Positions 39,101-48,161 of a stretch of DNA of 64,000 bases are shown here, piece after piece. Made by a program: the position numbers and the translations under genes. Under the pieces are notes generated by a model. That model made no database searches, was not told where the DNA came from, and saw only the letters and a program-made list of their open reading frames with translations. The first letter of the stretch is position 1. Every line of letters starts with the position of its first letter. The stretch is from Pseudomonas sp. FP198 (lineage in GTDB: Bacteria; Pseudomonadota; Gammaproteobacteria; Pseudomonadales; Pseudomonadaceae): assembly GCF_030687895.1 (NCBI RefSeq), contig NZ_CP117452.1, forward strand, positions 3,861,501 through 3,925,500, read 5' to 3'.

Positions 39101-39454
39101 AACCTGGACGACACCATCGGCAAGATGCGCCGCCTCAAGAAATTGGGGGTGAGCTTTGCCATGGACGACTTCGGTACCGGTTATTCATCGCTGACCTACC
39201 TCAAGCGCCTGCCGGTGGATACGCTGAAAATCGACCAGTCGTTCGTACGCGACGCCACCAGTGACCCCAACGACGCCGAGATCATCCGCGCCATCGTCGC
39301 CATGGCCCGCAGCCTGAACCTGGAAATGATTGCCGAAGGCGTCGAGACGCTGGAGCAGTTGAAGTTCCTGCAGGGGCTCGATTGTCATTTGTACCAGGGT
39401 TACCTGCACAGCCGGCCGTTGCCGCTGGAGGCGTTCGAGCGGTTGTTGCCTTAG
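36176..39454 (+). CDS. Multi-PAS GGDEF/EAL c-di-GMP protein
   Basis: A 1092-residue cytoplasmic protein with five PAS/PAC sensor repeats (about 30-150, 155-275, 280-410, 412-530 and 535-650), a GGDEF domain (about 660-820) and an EAL domain (about 835-1085). The cyclase motif RLGGDEF is intact, with the RLED inhibitory site exactly five residues before it. The EAL motif (GAEALVRWHHP) and DDFGTGYSSLTYL loop are also intact, so both synthesis and breakdown of c-di-GMP are possible. No membrane span is seen, so the PAS domains likely sense a cytoplasmic ligand or redox state. An REP pair ends the gene. Confidence 0.93.
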   Translation: MPTPADRTPPLPRIQALDPKRSEQSWESAPQLLAALNGARLGAWSWDIDTGQISWSRGTQALFGFDPRQPLPADVDYLDLLLPEDRARAVRAFHAAVSGMPLEQAMHHRIVWPDGSLHWLEISGSVLPDKHGRPRMIGVIREITHQREREQALRSSEKRFATLFHLCPNMVLLTRQEDGLISEANQYFESLFGWPVHDVIGRTTLELGLWVDPTQRARLVEATKAKGELVSMEVEFRASNGQVHNGILSAQKVELEGQPYLLSTFLDTTERKLAEQALKDSQERLDLALDSAQLGTWDWHIPSGMLYGSARAAQLHGLEPQPFHESFDAFFEGVPTEERNNMRNAYRSLREGPAGNYQLTYRVQLPDGSSRYLESRARLYRNDDGSPLRMAGTLLDITDQVEREQSLAASEEKFATLFQVSPDPICLTHQDDGTFLEINSSFTQTFGWAANDVLGRSADEIGLWEASGSSLQRIERVIREQSLSNVAIVVHHKNGQPLTCVISSRQISVGNQPCIVTTLRDITQQQRSEAALKASEEKFAKAFHSSPDAITITECESGRYLEVNDGFCRLTGYRADEVIGHTVYEVGIWAEEKQRTALLAELQLKGRVLHQEMLGRNKRGEILTVEVSVEPITLNETACLLLTARDVSLLRNAEAQIRHLAYHDPLTNLPNRALLLDRLSQQIALLKRHNLRGALLFLDLDHFKHINDSLGHPVGDTVLKIITARLEASVRLEDTVARLGGDEFVVLLSGLEGTRGVVSQQVQTLADTLRELLSEPMFLDGQRLQVTPSIGMALIPDHGSTPTDLLKRADIALYRAKDSGRNTSQMFHATMQKAASERLRMETDLRQALARNEFSVHFQPQVDARDNRIVGAEALVRWHHPDLGAQSPNEFIKVLEDSGLILEVGTWILDEACDGFKQLIAKGKVDPRRFKLCVNISPRQFRQSDFVERIETSLASHGLPYSLLKLEITEGIVIHNLDDTIGKMRRLKKLGVSFAMDDFGTGYSSLTYLKRLPVDTLKIDQSFVRDATSDPNDAEIIRAIVAMARSLNLEMIAEGVETLEQLKFLQGLDCHLYQGYLHSRPLPLEAFERLLP

Positions 39455-39474
39455 CGGTTGCCAAGGAGCTTGCT

Positions 39475-39609
39475 GTGGCGAGGGGATTTATCCCCGCTGG
39501 GCTGCGACGCAGCCCTAAAAACCGTCGCCTCGGCATGTCAGGCTAAACAGCGTCGCCTGTTTTGTTGGGGCTGCTTCGCAACCCAGCGGGGATAAATCCC
39601 CTCGCCACA
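39475..39609. repeat. Paired REP elements, second family
   Basis: GTGGCGAGGGGATTTATCCC with GGGCTGCGACGCAGCCC, then the inverse GGGGATAAATCCCCTCGCCA, separated by about 50 bp. Confidence 0.85.
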
Positions 39610-39636
39610 ACTTTGTCTTCTACTGATACTCAAAAT

Positions 39637-39664
39637 GAAAAAGGGCGCCTTTCGGCGCCCTTCT
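39637..39664 (-). terminator. hsp20 terminator
   Basis: AAGGGCGCC-GAAA-GGCGCCCTT is followed by TTTCATT on the minus strand, 14 bp past the hsp20 stop. Confidence 0.85.
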
Positions 39665-39678
39665 TCAACTGCGATGCA

Positions 39679-40131
39679 TCAATTTTCCAGCGCGGCTTGC
39701 TGTTGCGCACCGTTGATCGGGATGCGCTTGGCTTTCGCCTCTTCCGGCACCACACGCAACAGGTCGATGCTCAACAGACCGTTGCTCAGGCCGGCGGACT
39801 TGATCTCGATATGATCCGCCAACCGGAAGGACAGCTTGAACGCACGCTGGGCGATGCCCTGGTGCAGGTAGGTCACGCTGTCGTTGCTGGCCTCGCGCTT
39901 GCCGCCGCTGATGGTCAGCACACCTTTTTCCACTTGCAGATCCAGGTCCTCTTCGCGGAACCCGGCGGCGGCGATTACGATGCGGTATTCGTCATCGCCA
40001 TGTTTTTCCACGTTGTAGGGTGGATAGCTGCTGCCCGGTTCGTTACGCAGGGCGGTTTCGAACAGGTCGTTGAAACGGTCGAAGCCCACCGAGGAACGGA
40101 ACAGAGGGGCCAGCGAAAATGCAGTACTCAT
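39679..40131 (-). CDS. ibpA: Small heat-shock protein Hsp20
   Basis: A 150-residue alpha-crystallin protein: N-terminal arm with FDRFNDLFETAL, the alpha-crystallin domain (about 38-130, with GFREEDLDLQVEKGVLTI and the GLLSIDL strand), and a short C-terminal tail with the RIPI oligomer motif. It keeps unfolding proteins soluble for Hsp70/ClpB. Upstream lie a sigma-32-type promoter and a ROSE-like RNA thermometer, so both transcription and translation rise with heat. Confidence 0.93.
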   Translation of the reverse strand: MSTAFSLAPLFRSSVGFDRFNDLFETALRNEPGSSYPPYNVEKHGDDEYRIVIAAAGFREEDLDLQVEKGVLTISGGKREASNDSVTYLHQGIAQRAFKLSFRLADHIEIKSAGLSNGLLSIDLLRVVPEEAKAKRIPINGAQQQAALEN

Positions 40132-40195
40132 GATTCAAATCTCCTGAAAGTTCAGCAAGGTTTTTGTCTCCGCGACCCGAATTCGGCATCGCGTA
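40132..40195 (-). promoter_or_regulatory. ROSE-like RNA thermometer in the hsp20 leader
   Basis: The 64-nt leader folds as two hairpins. The first is CGCGA...UCGCG with CCGAA/UUCGG inside (40171-40193). The second pairs CUUGCUG with CAGGAGA (40140-40159), hiding the AGGAG ribosome binding site 7-8 nt before the ATG. The UUGCU strand opposite AGGA, with an unpaired G, is the hallmark of ROSE elements. Heat should melt the second hairpin and free translation. Confidence 0.8.
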
Positions 40196-40201
40196 CTCCC
40201 T

Positions 40202-40229
40202 ATCTAGGGACCACCAAATACTTTTCAAG
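40202..40229 (-). promoter_or_regulatory. Sigma-32-type promoter of hsp20
   Basis: CTTGAAA (40223-40229) and CCCTAGAT (40202-40209), 13 bp apart, closely match the RpoH consensus CTTGAAA-N(11-16)-CCCCATNT. The start would fall near 40195, at the top of the ROSE leader. Confidence 0.8.
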
Positions 40230-40248
40230 AGCTTTTTCGGAAATTTTT

Positions 40249-41208
40249 TCAGGCCGCTTCCGTGCGCTGCACACCCAGCAAACGACCCACTGCGTCCAGG
40301 TCGGTTTCCCGGCGCAGGGCACTGAACAGCTCGACCGCCTCGGGGTAGTTGCGGGTCAACATCGCCAGCCACTGTTTCAACCGACCGGGCGCCTGGCGTG
40401 GCGTCAGTTGGTCGACCACTTGCACCCAGAAGTCCTGGAGCATCGGTTGCAGTTCGGCCCAGGACATCTCGACCACCTCCTCGCCGGCCCGGGCGGCGGC
40501 GATCTGCCGGGCCAGGTCAGGGCGGGAAACCAGGCCGCGGCCGAGCATGATATCTTCGACGCCGCTGATTTCCCGGCAACGACGCCAGTCTTCGACGCTC
40601 CAGATATCGCCGTTGGCAAACACCGGCACCTTGACCACGTCCTGGACCCGGGGAATCCATTCCCAGTGGGCCGGCGGCTTGTAGCCATCGACCTTGGTCC
40701 GCGCATGCACGACGATGTGCGCCGCGCCGCCCTCGGCCAGGGCCGTGGCGCAGACCAGCGCGCCGTCCGGACTGTCGAAGCCCAGGCGCATCTTGGCGGT
40801 GACGGGGATGTGTTTCGGCACCGCGCGACGGACATGCTCGACGATCTGGTTGAGCAGTTCCGGCTCCTTGAGCAACACCGCCCCGCCCCGGGATTTGTTC
40901 ACCGTCTTGGCCGGGCAACCAAAATTCAGGTCGATGACTGCCGAGCCCAGCTCACAGGCCAGCGCGGCGTTCTCCGCCAGGCACACCGGATCGGAACCCA
41001 ACAATTGCACCCGCAACGGCACGCCGGCAGCCGTCCGGGCACCGGTCAGCAGTTCAGGACCGAGCTTATGAAAATAGGCCGGCGTGAGCAGACGGTCGTT
41101 GACGCGGATGAATTCGGTGACACACCAGTCGATACCGCCAACACGGGTCAGGACGTCCCGCAGGATGTTGTCGACCAACCCCTCCATGGGCGCCAGGGCA
41201 ATTTGCAT
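40249..41208 (-). CDS. dusC: tRNA-dihydrouridine(16) synthase
   Basis: The ATG at 41208 ([14 protein letters not shown]) gives 319 residues. The FMN-binding barrel is clear: [13 protein letters not shown], and the catalytic Cys in [18 protein letters not shown] (near residue 98). ICGRGL-type loops (here [11 protein letters not shown]) end the barrel and a helical RNA-binding domain follows. It reduces U16 of tRNAs. The DusC subfamily is chosen from its [15 protein letters not shown] segment and gene size. Confidence 0.85.
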   Translation of the reverse strand: MQIALAPMEGLVDNILRDVLTRVGGIDWCVTEFIRVNDRLLTPAYFHKLGPELLTGARTAAGVPLRVQLLGSDPVCLAENAALACELGSAVIDLNFGCPAKTVNKSRGGAVLLKEPELLNQIVEHVRRAVPKHIPVTAKMRLGFDSPDGALVCATALAEGGAAHIVVHARTKVDGYKPPAHWEWIPRVQDVVKVPVFANGDIWSVEDWRRCREISGVEDIMLGRGLVSRPDLARQIAAARAGEEVVEMSWAELQPMLQDFWVQVVDQLTPRQAPGRLKQWLAMLTRNYPEAVELFSALRRETDLDAVGRLLGVQRTEAA

Positions 41209-41284
41209 GGAAAACACACTCAACGAAAAAACGTGCGGCAGTTTAGCGGATTTTGCTCACCTATCCGGCATTCACCATAAAACC

Positions 41285-41375
41285 TGTGGGAGCGAGCCTG
41301 CTCGCGAAAGCGGTGGGTCAGCTTGCAAAGCTGTTGGATGTACCGCCGCCTTCGCGAGCAGGCTCGCTCCCACAA
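41285..41375. repeat. Paired REP elements, partly inside a coding region
   Basis: GTGGGAGCGAGCCTGCTCGC and TTCGCGAGCAGGCTCGCTCC face each other. The right part (41318-41375) is translated as the tail of the thioesterase gene. Confidence 0.85.
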
Positions 41376-41803
41376 GGGTTCAGCGCCACTGCGTAGCCCT
41401 CGATAAACTCCGGCGGCATGCGCTTGGGCCTGCCGGTGGACAGTTCGATGCAGACGAAGGTGGTCTGGGCGCGCAGCAATGTGGCGTTATCACTGGGGCG
41501 AACCAGTTGAAAATGCCGGGTCATTTTCAGCCGCTGATCCCAGTCGACGATCCAGGTCGCCAACTGCAATTCGTCGCCTTCATAGGCTGCCGCCAGGTAA
41601 TCGATTTCATGCCGTACCACCGCCATGGCCCGGTCAAGCCGGCGGTACTCCACCAGGTCCAGGCCCAGGCGCTGGGAATGGCGCCACGCGCAACGTTCCA
41701 GCCAGGTGACGTACACCGCGTTATTGGCGTGGCCCAGCCCGTCGATGTCTTCGGCATTCACCTGAAGCTCAATGATGAACGGCGTTGCCCGATCCCAGCC
41801 CAT
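41318..41803 (-). CDS. Acyl-CoA thioesterase (hotdog, YbgC/FadM-like)
   Basis: A 161-residue single hotdog-domain protein. DIDGLGHANNAVYVTWLERCAW holds the active-site Asp and the long helix, and HEIDYLAAAYEGDEL and RAQTTFVCIELSTGRPKRMP complete the fold. It probably hydrolyses acyl-CoA thioesters. The last 20 residues (NPCGSEPAREGGG...) come from translation of an REP element and are not part of the family. It is downstream of the hydrolase gene, on the same strand. Confidence 0.8.
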   Translation of the reverse strand: MGWDRATPFIIELQVNAEDIDGLGHANNAVYVTWLERCAWRHSQRLGLDLVEYRRLDRAMAVVRHEIDYLAAAYEGDELQLATWIVDWDQRLKMTRHFQLVRPSDNATLLRAQTTFVCIELSTGRPKRMPPEFIEGYAVALNPCGSEPAREGGGTSNSFAS

Positions 41804-41848
41804 GCCCGTCTCCTGGTCGAATTTGGATGGGCGCAGTGTACCGGAAGC

Positions 41849-42688
41849 TCAGGCCGATTGCCGCGCCTGCAGGCTGCGTCCGGCCAACAGTGATAACACA
41901 CCATCAATGACCCGGGGATCGGCCAGTACCCGTTGATGCCCGCCCTGACCCAGGCGCAGCAAGCGGCTGTCGAACCAGGCTTCATGGATCAGTTGCGATT
42001 CCTTGACCGATACCGACGTATCGTCCTCGGCGTGGACAATCAAGCCCGGAATATCCAGCTGGTATTGCGCGACATCCATCTTCGAAGCCTGCATACCGAC
42101 GTCCTGCTCCACCTGGCGAATAAAGGCCGAACGCGCCCTGGGTGGCAAACCCACCATCCGGGCGAAGCCACGCAGGACGCCGAGGATACGCGCCGGCGCG
42201 GCGATGCTGACCAGTGTCTCGGTCCGCAACCCAAGCTGAACCGCCAGCATGGCACTGGCGCCGCCCATCGAGTGGCCGATCACCGCTTGCAACGGCGGCA
42301 ACTCGGCTGCCGCTTCGAGCATCGCCCTGGCGAACAGCAGCACATTGGCCTCGCGACCCGGCGAGCGACCATGGGCCGGCCCATCCAGCGCCACCACCGT
42401 ATAACCGGCGTCCACCAGCGCATTGATCAGTGCCGCGAACTGCGTCGGGCGCCCTTCCCAGCCGTGCATCAGCAGCACCGCCGGGCCTTTGCCCCAGCGC
42501 AACGCAGACAGGCCGAAGCGCAAAGTGATGCGCTCGGACGAGGCCAGTAATGGCAGCTCCCAGTCCCGCGGCGGCAGGGCCCGAGGACTCATGAACACCC
42601 TGCGCATCTGTTTCGCTACCAGGCGCGGGGCTATCCGGCCAAGCGTGCCATTGACACCACGAATCCAGCTCAACCTATCCATGCTCAT
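41849..42688 (-). CDS. Alpha/beta-hydrolase
   Basis: A 279-residue serine hydrolase. LLMHGWEGRPTQF (around residue 74) is the oxyanion loop, Ser140 in the GHSMGG elbow is the nucleophile, and HAEDDTSV and GQGGHQRVL supply the acid and His. A Met at 42682 is another possible start. Substrate unknown; the closest annotated relatives are general esterases or lysophospholipase-like proteins. The divergent-in-function tetR gene is immediately upstream in the same direction, 21 bp away, so they may be co-transcribed. Confidence 0.8.
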   Translation of the reverse strand: MSMDRLSWIRGVNGTLGRIAPRLVAKQMRRVFMSPRALPPRDWELPLLASSERITLRFGLSALRWGKGPAVLLMHGWEGRPTQFAALINALVDAGYTVVALDGPAHGRSPGREANVLLFARAMLEAAAELPPLQAVIGHSMGGASAMLAVQLGLRTETLVSIAAPARILGVLRGFARMVGLPPRARSAFIRQVEQDVGMQASKMDVAQYQLDIPGLIVHAEDDTSVSVKESQLIHEAWFDSRLLRLGQGGHQRVLADPRVIDGVLSLLAGRSLQARQSA

Positions 42689-42709
42689 CTCCAGGGCTTG
42701 CGCCTTAGC

Positions 42710-43249
42710 TCAGCGCACCGCCGACTTGGCGGCGCGCAGCAAACGATCCGATAACTCGCCCGGGCCCAACGCTCGGGCCAGGGCCAGGCCGCCGACCATC
42801 AAGGCGATGTCGGCCAGGGCTTTGTCCGCATCCTCGGGGCTGGCGGCCAACTGCGCGACCATCAGCTCGATATGCTCACTGAGAACCTCACGAAACGCGT
42901 CCGGCAGTCGTCCGAGCTCGCCGACCGAGGCCGGGATCGGGCACGCCTGCTCGGTGGAATCACGATGCTTGCGCGACAGGTAGAACGCCGCGACCAACGC
43001 GCGCCGCTCTTCGCCTGTCAGCTCGGCATCCATGTCGGCGATCAAGCCACGGCGGCGATTGAGCAGTTGCTTGAACGCCTCCAGCATCAAGGCGTCCTTG
43101 CTTTCGAAGTGGGCATAAAAACCGCCCACCGTCAGCCCGGCCGCACCCATCACCTCGCCCACGCTCGGCTCGGCCGGCCCGCGCTGGATCAGCGCATCGC
43201 TGGCGGCCTTGAGAATGCGTTCTCGGGTTTGTGCTTTTTTATCGCTCAT
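42710..43249 (-). CDS. TetR/AcrR-family repressor
   Basis: A 179-residue protein with an N-terminal TetR helix-turn-helix (residues 8-54, RERILKAASDALIQRG, VMGAAGLTVGGFYAHF) and a ligand-binding domain with CPIPASVGELGRLP. The fold end resembles the TetR_C group seen with oxidoreductase or efflux genes. It probably controls itself and the hydrolase just downstream. An ATTATGGGAATAAT-like A+T-rich sequence ahead (43264-43292) may be its operator, though the palindrome is imperfect. Confidence 0.85.
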   Translation of the reverse strand: MSDKKAQTRERILKAASDALIQRGPAEPSVGEVMGAAGLTVGGFYAHFESKDALMLEAFKQLLNRRRGLIADMDAELTGEERRALVAAFYLSRKHRDSTEQACPIPASVGELGRLPDAFREVLSEHIELMVAQLAASPEDADKALADIALMVGGLALARALGPGELSDRLLRAAKSAVR

Positions 43250-43370
43250 CGTTGCCTCCGAATATTACGATTGAAATATTATTCCCATAATAAATTTCCG
43301 CAAGCGAAATCTTCACCGCTGGTCGGAAGGATTCATCGAGGATAGGGGAATTGGCTGAACGCCAGACAAA

Positions 43371-43402
43371 CAAAAGGGCCATTCAAGAATTGAATGACCC
43401 TT
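43371..43402 (-). terminator. Terminator of the tRNA-Glu/Ala operon
   Basis: AAGGGTCATTCAA-TTC-TTGAATGGCCCTT is a long stem with TTTG after it, 27 bp past the last tRNA-Glu. Confidence 0.8.
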
Positions 43403-43428
43403 ATAAAATCCCGCAGAGCGGGTAATCG

Positions 43429-43504
43429 TGGCGTCCCCTAGGGGACTCGAACCCCTGTTACCGCCGTGAAAGGGCGGTGTCCTAGGCCACTAGACGAAGG
43501 GGAC
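43429..43504 (-). tRNA. tRNA-Glu (anticodon TTC), copy 2 in operon
   Basis: A 76-nt tRNA with encoded CCA, GTCCCCT/AGGGGAC acceptor stem and CCTTTCA anticodon loop. It is identical over its length to the copy at 43713. Confidence 0.95.
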
Positions 43505-43580
43505 ACAAACCTTCTGAACATGATCAGTGCTGAGAACTGATCGCTTCAAGACCGGTGTGGCCAGGCCTCGAAGTGTAAAT

Positions 43581-43656
<76 letters not shown>

Positions 43657-43712
43657 GGATTTTTCGCCTCGCGGCGGAGCGACATCCTGTTGCAACATCG
43701 CTTCTGTAAAAC

Positions 43713-43788
43713 TGGCGTCCCCTAGGGGACTCGAACCCCTGTTACCGCCGTGAAAGGGCGGTGTCCTAGGCCACTAGACGAAGGGGAC
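43713..43788 (-). tRNA. tRNA-Glu (anticodon TTC), copy 1 in operon
   Basis: Same 76-nt tRNA as at 43429, starting 284 bp away, part of a tandem duplication of the Ala-Glu pair. Confidence 0.95.
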
Positions 43789-43866
43789 GCAAACCCTTCT
43801 AACATCTGATCAACACCGAGTGTTGATCGCTTCAAGACCAGTGCGGCCAGGCCTTGAAGTGTAAAT

Positions 43867-43942
<76 letters not shown>

Positions 43943-43963
43943 TCATCGCTGAGGACGGGGCGA

Positions 43964-43992
43964 ATCTTAAGGGCGTATCCGAGGGCTGTCAA
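43964..43992 (-). promoter_or_regulatory. Stable-RNA promoter of the tRNA operon
   Basis: TTGACA (43987-43992) and TAAGAT (43964-43969) on the minus strand are 17 bp apart, with the GC-rich discriminator TCGCCCCG. This is the sequence of a strong, stringently controlled tRNA promoter. Confidence 0.88.
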
Positions 43993-44088
43993 ATTTATTT
44001 TCAACAAAATTGAAAATTTTTTGCCGGGATAACAATCACTTACCGACAAACCCCGGAAAACCGGGGGATGCCTTGTTCCATCGACCGC

Positions 44089-45570
44089 TCAGGCAATCGC
44101 GCCCAGCAGTTTTTCCCACTCCTTGTTCTCCTTCTTCGACACGCCACCGAGCAGATCAATGGCCTGGCGCAGACGGAAACGGGTCAGGTCCGGCCCGAGG
44201 ATTTCCATCGCATCGAGCACCGACACCGAGCTCGCCTGGCCGGTGATGGCGGCGAACATCAGCGGCATCGCATCGCGCAATTTCAGTTCCAGGTGTTCAA
44301 CCACCGCCTGGATGGTCGCGGTAATGCTGTCCTTTTCCCACTGGCGCAGGCTTTCCAGTTTCCACAGGATCAATTGCATCAACTGCCGCACCTGATCGCC
44401 GGAGAGTTTCTTCGATTCGAACAGCTTCACATCCGGGGTCACGCCGCTGGCAAAAAAGAACCCGGCCAATGGCGCGATCTGGCTGAAGGTTTCTACCCTG
44501 CCCTGCACGTGCGGGGCGATCTTCATCATGTACTCGGGGTTGAACGCCCACTTCTGCACCCGCGCGGCAAACTCTTCCACCGGCAGGTCGCGCAGCCACT
44601 GGCCGTTGAGCCAGGACAGCTTCTCGACGTCGAAGATCGGCCCGCCCAGGGAGACGCGGGACAGGTCGAAGTGCTCGACCATCTCCTCCAGCGAGAACTT
44701 CTCGCGCTCGTCCGGCATCGACCAGCCCATGCGGCCCAGGTAGTTGAGCATCGCCTCGGGCATGAAGCCCATGCGCTCGTAGAAGGTCACCGAGGTCGGG
44801 TTCTTGCGCTTGGACAGCTTGCTCTTGTCCGGGTTACGCAGCAGCGGCATGTAGCACAACTGCGGTTGCTCCCAGCCGAAGTATTCGTAGAGCAGGATCA
44901 GTTTCGGTGCCGAGGGCAGCCATTCTTCGCCGCGCAGCACATGGGTGATGCCCATCAGATGGTCGTCGACCACGTTGGCGAGGAAGTACGTCGGCAGGCC
45001 GTCGGTCTTCATCAGCACTTGCATGTCCATCCGATCCCACGGGATCTCGACGTCGCCACGCAACATGTCCGGCACCACGCAGACGCCCTCGCTCGGCACC
45101 TTCATGCGGATCACATGAGGCTCGCCCGCGGCCAGGCGACGGTCGACTTCTTCTTTCGACAGCAGCAGCGCACGGCCGTCGTAGCGCGGCGTCTCGCCCC
45201 GGGCGATCTGCTCGGCGCGCATCTGGTCCAGTTCTTCGGCGGTGCAGAAGCAAGGAAACGCGTGGCCCATGTCCACCAGTTGCTGGCAGTACTGCTTGTA
45301 GATCTCGCCACGCTCGCTCTGGCGGTACGGACCGTGTGGCCCGCCGACGTCAGGACCTTCGCTCCAGTCGATACCGAGCCAGCGCAGGGCGTCGAAGATC
45401 TGCTGTTCCGACTCGCGGGTCGAACGCAGCTGATCGGTGTCCTCGATCCGCAGGATGAACTCACCGCCGTGCTGCTTGGCAAAGCAATAGTTGAACAAGG
45501 CGATGTAAGCGGTGCCGACATGGGGATCGCCAGTAGGCGAAGGCGCGATGCGGGTACGGACGGTGGTCAT
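44089..45570 (-). CDS. gltX: Glutamyl-tRNA synthetase
   Basis: A 493-residue class I synthetase. The HIGH-type motif is in [15 protein letters not shown] (residues 6-20) and the KMSKS-type loop in KLSKRKN (about residue 245). Cys residues in [14 protein letters not shown] and CYMPLL occupy the usual zinc-ribbon area. It charges tRNA-Glu. Its tRNA-Glu substrate genes lie just downstream in the same direction, the known Pseudomonas order. Confidence 0.96.
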   Translation of the reverse strand: MTTVRTRIAPSPTGDPHVGTAYIALFNYCFAKQHGGEFILRIEDTDQLRSTRESEQQIFDALRWLGIDWSEGPDVGGPHGPYRQSERGEIYKQYCQQLVDMGHAFPCFCTAEELDQMRAEQIARGETPRYDGRALLLSKEEVDRRLAAGEPHVIRMKVPSEGVCVVPDMLRGDVEIPWDRMDMQVLMKTDGLPTYFLANVVDDHLMGITHVLRGEEWLPSAPKLILLYEYFGWEQPQLCYMPLLRNPDKSKLSKRKNPTSVTFYERMGFMPEAMLNYLGRMGWSMPDEREKFSLEEMVEHFDLSRVSLGGPIFDVEKLSWLNGQWLRDLPVEEFAARVQKWAFNPEYMMKIAPHVQGRVETFSQIAPLAGFFFASGVTPDVKLFESKKLSGDQVRQLMQLILWKLESLRQWEKDSITATIQAVVEHLELKLRDAMPLMFAAITGQASSVSVLDAMEILGPDLTRFRLRQAIDLLGGVSKKENKEWEKLLGAIA

Positions 45571-45691
45571 GGCATGTCTCGGAAAGAATATAAAAGCGAA
45601 GATGAAACAGGGGGCGAATGGTAACAGGCGATGGTGGGCGGGCTCCAGTGAGAGGGGGATTTGTGTGGCCGGTCGTCAGACCGAGTTGAGC

Positions 45692-45772
45692 CATTCGCGA
45701 GCAGGCTCGCTCCCACACTGAACCGCATCCAGTTCGGACGACTCGGTTTACTGTGGGAGCGAGCCTGCTCCG
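45692..45772. repeat. Paired REP elements
   Basis: ATTCGCGAGCAGGCTCGCTC and GTGGGAGCGAGCCTGCTC face each other between gltX and uvrB. Confidence 0.85.
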
Positions 45773-45813
45773 GGCGGCGTTCCGACGAAGAGGCCCTGGA
45801 GCCCTGCAAAACC

Positions 45814-47829
45814 TCAGACAGTCAGCAACCGCTCACGCAGCTTGCCAATCTCGTCACGCAACTGCGCGGCCGCCTCGAACTCCAGGTCCCGGGCGAGCTG
45901 GTACATCTTCTCTTCCAACTGCCGGATACGCTTGGCGATTTCGCTCGGTGAGCGCAGTTCGGCCTCGTAGCGGGCGCTCTCTTCGGCGGCCTTGGCCATG
46001 CCCTTGCGCTTCTTGCTGCGCGAACCGGGCACGGTGGCGCCTTCCATGATGTCGGCGACATCCTTGAACACGCCCTTGGGCGTGATGCCATTGGCCAGGT
46101 TGAAAGCGATCTGCTTGTCGCGACGGCGTTCGGTCTCGCCGATGGCGCGCTCCATCGAGCCGGTGATGCGATCGGCATACAGGATCGCCCGGCCGTTGAG
46201 GTTACGCGCGGCGCGACCGATGGTCTGGATCAACGAGCGCTCGGAGCGCAGGAAACCTTCCTTGTCCGCGTCGAGAATCGCCACCAGCGATACCTCGGGC
46301 ATGTCCAGGCCTTCGCGCAGCAGGTTGATCCCCACCAGCACATCGAAGGTGCCCAGGCGCAGGTCGCGGATGATCTCGACCCGCTCCACCGTGTCGATGT
46401 CCGAGTGCAGGTAACGCACCCGCACGCCGTGGTCGGCGAGGTAGTCGGTGAGGTCTTCGGCCATGCGCTTGGTCAGCGTGGTCACCAGCACCCGCTCCTC
46501 CACCGCCACGCGCTTGGTGATCTCCGAGAGCAGGTCATCGACCTGAGTCAGCGCCGGGCGCACCTCCACCTGCGGGTCCACCAGCCCGGTCGGCCGCACC
46601 ACTTGCTCGACCACCCGCCCGGCATGCTCGGCTTCGTAGTTGCCGGGCGTGGCCGAGACGAAAATCGTCTGCGGGCTCACGCTTTCCCATTCGTCGAAGC
46701 GCATCGGCCGGTTATCCAGCGCCGAGGGCAGGCGGAAGCCATATTCCACCAGGGTTTCCTTGCGCGAACGGTCGCCTTTGTACATGGCGCCGACCTGAGG
46801 CACGCTGACGTGGGATTCGTCGATCACCAGCAGGGCATCGGCCGGCAAATAGTCATACAACGTGGGCGGCGGTGCACCCGCCGGACGGCCCGACAGGTAG
46901 CGCGAGTAGTTCTCGATGCCGTTGCAGTAGCCCAGCTCCAGGATCATTTCCAGATCGAACCGGGTCCGCTGCTCCAGACGTTGGGCTTCCACCAGTTTGT
47001 TGTTCGAACGCAGGTATTCCAGGCGTTCCTGCAACTCGGCCTTGATGCCCTCGATGGCGCCCAGCAGGGTTTCCCGTGGTGTCACATAGTGGCTCTTGGG
47101 ATAAAAGGTGAAGCGTGGCAGCTTGCGGATCACCTCGCCGGTCAGTGGATCGAACGCCGAGATGCTCTCCACTTCGTCATCGAACAGCTCGATACGAATC
47201 GCTTCCAGGTCCGATTCGGCCGGATAGATGTCGATCACGTCGCCGCGCACCCGGAACGTGGCCCGGGCGAAGTCCATATCGTTGCGGGTGTATTGCAAGT
47301 CCGCCAGGCGCCGGAGCAAGGCGCGCTGGTCGAGTTTGTCGCCACGGTCCACGTGCAGGACCATTTTCAGATAGGTTTCCGGGCTGCCCAGACCGTAGAT
47401 GCACGACACCGTGGTGACAATGATCGCGTCCTTGCGCTCGAGCAACGCCTTGGTCGCCGACAGCCGCATCTGTTCGATGTGGTCGTTGATCGAGGCGTCC
47501 TTCTCGATGAAGGTGTCCGACGAAGGCACATAAGCCTCGGGCTGGTAATAGTCGTAGTAGGAGACGAAATACTCGACGGCGTTGTTCGGGAAAAACGCCT
47601 TGAACTCGCCATACAACTGCGCCGCCAGGGTCTTGTTCGGCGCCAGCACCAGGGTCGGCCGCTGCACCTGGGCAATCACGTTGGCGATACTGAAGGTCTT
47701 GCCCGAGCCGGTCACACCGAGCAAGGTCTGGTGCGCCAGCCCGGCCTCGATGCCTTCCACCATCAGGCGGATGGCTTCCGGCTGGTCGCCGGCGGGCTGG
47801 AAGCGAGTGACTAGCTGGAATTCAGACAT
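45814..47829 (-). CDS. uvrB: Excinuclease ABC subunit B
   Basis: The ATG at 47829 ([20 protein letters not shown]) gives 671 residues, the usual length. The Walker A loop GVTGSGKT is at residues 38-45, and the flexible hairpin with [12 protein letters not shown] follows. Helicase motifs [15 protein letters not shown] and QTIGRAARN and the C-terminal UVR motif ([20 protein letters not shown]) are present. It loads damaged DNA for UvrC cutting in nucleotide excision repair. I see no LexA-like box upstream. Confidence 0.96.
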   Translation of the reverse strand: MSEFQLVTRFQPAGDQPEAIRLMVEGIEAGLAHQTLLGVTGSGKTFSIANVIAQVQRPTLVLAPNKTLAAQLYGEFKAFFPNNAVEYFVSYYDYYQPEAYVPSSDTFIEKDASINDHIEQMRLSATKALLERKDAIIVTTVSCIYGLGSPETYLKMVLHVDRGDKLDQRALLRRLADLQYTRNDMDFARATFRVRGDVIDIYPAESDLEAIRIELFDDEVESISAFDPLTGEVIRKLPRFTFYPKSHYVTPRETLLGAIEGIKAELQERLEYLRSNNKLVEAQRLEQRTRFDLEMILELGYCNGIENYSRYLSGRPAGAPPPTLYDYLPADALLVIDESHVSVPQVGAMYKGDRSRKETLVEYGFRLPSALDNRPMRFDEWESVSPQTIFVSATPGNYEAEHAGRVVEQVVRPTGLVDPQVEVRPALTQVDDLLSEITKRVAVEERVLVTTLTKRMAEDLTDYLADHGVRVRYLHSDIDTVERVEIIRDLRLGTFDVLVGINLLREGLDMPEVSLVAILDADKEGFLRSERSLIQTIGRAARNLNGRAILYADRITGSMERAIGETERRRDKQIAFNLANGITPKGVFKDVADIMEGATVPGSRSKKRKGMAKAAEESARYEAELRSPSEIAKRIRQLEEKMYQLARDLEFEAAAQLRDEIGKLRERLLTV

Positions 47830-48161
47830 GACATAACCCCTGGGTTCACCCCCGTCGGCCAGGCGACAGGAACGAGAAAGACCGAAACGACTGACGTCGC
47901 CCGAGGAAAAAGCTGGAATGCACACAATGTGGAGGTGATTGCCTTCGCTTTCAAGACGAACGTCCTACACGCCTTGCAGACTTTGACGCTGCGAAGGGAC
48001 TAACGGTCGAAAAAAATCGAAAATACTTACGCTAAACGCCGAATAGCCTGTCGCCCTGTCCGGTGATGGCCTCTATACTAGCTCCCCGTTTGTGCACCGC
48101 TCTAGTGCATTCGGCTGGAGCGCGACACGTCCTCTCACCCTCCATTCAGAGCCGCGCAATA
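47830..48161. other. Divergent intergenic region between uvrB and the aminotransferase
   Basis: This region should hold both leaders. TATACT at 48073-48078 is a plausible -10 box for the rightward gene, without a good -35. No gene, REP or LexA-like palindrome (CTGT-N8-ACAG) is seen. Confidence 0.4.

Noticed and set aside
44050..44075. GC-rich hairpin after gltX as a terminator
   Set aside because: CCCCGG-TTTT-CCGGGG is followed by TTTG only, too short a T tract to call a rho-independent terminator.
47830..48161. SOS (LexA) box ahead of uvrB
   Set aside because: No CTGT-N8-ACAG palindrome is present between uvrB and the aminotransferase gene, so no LexA site is claimed.
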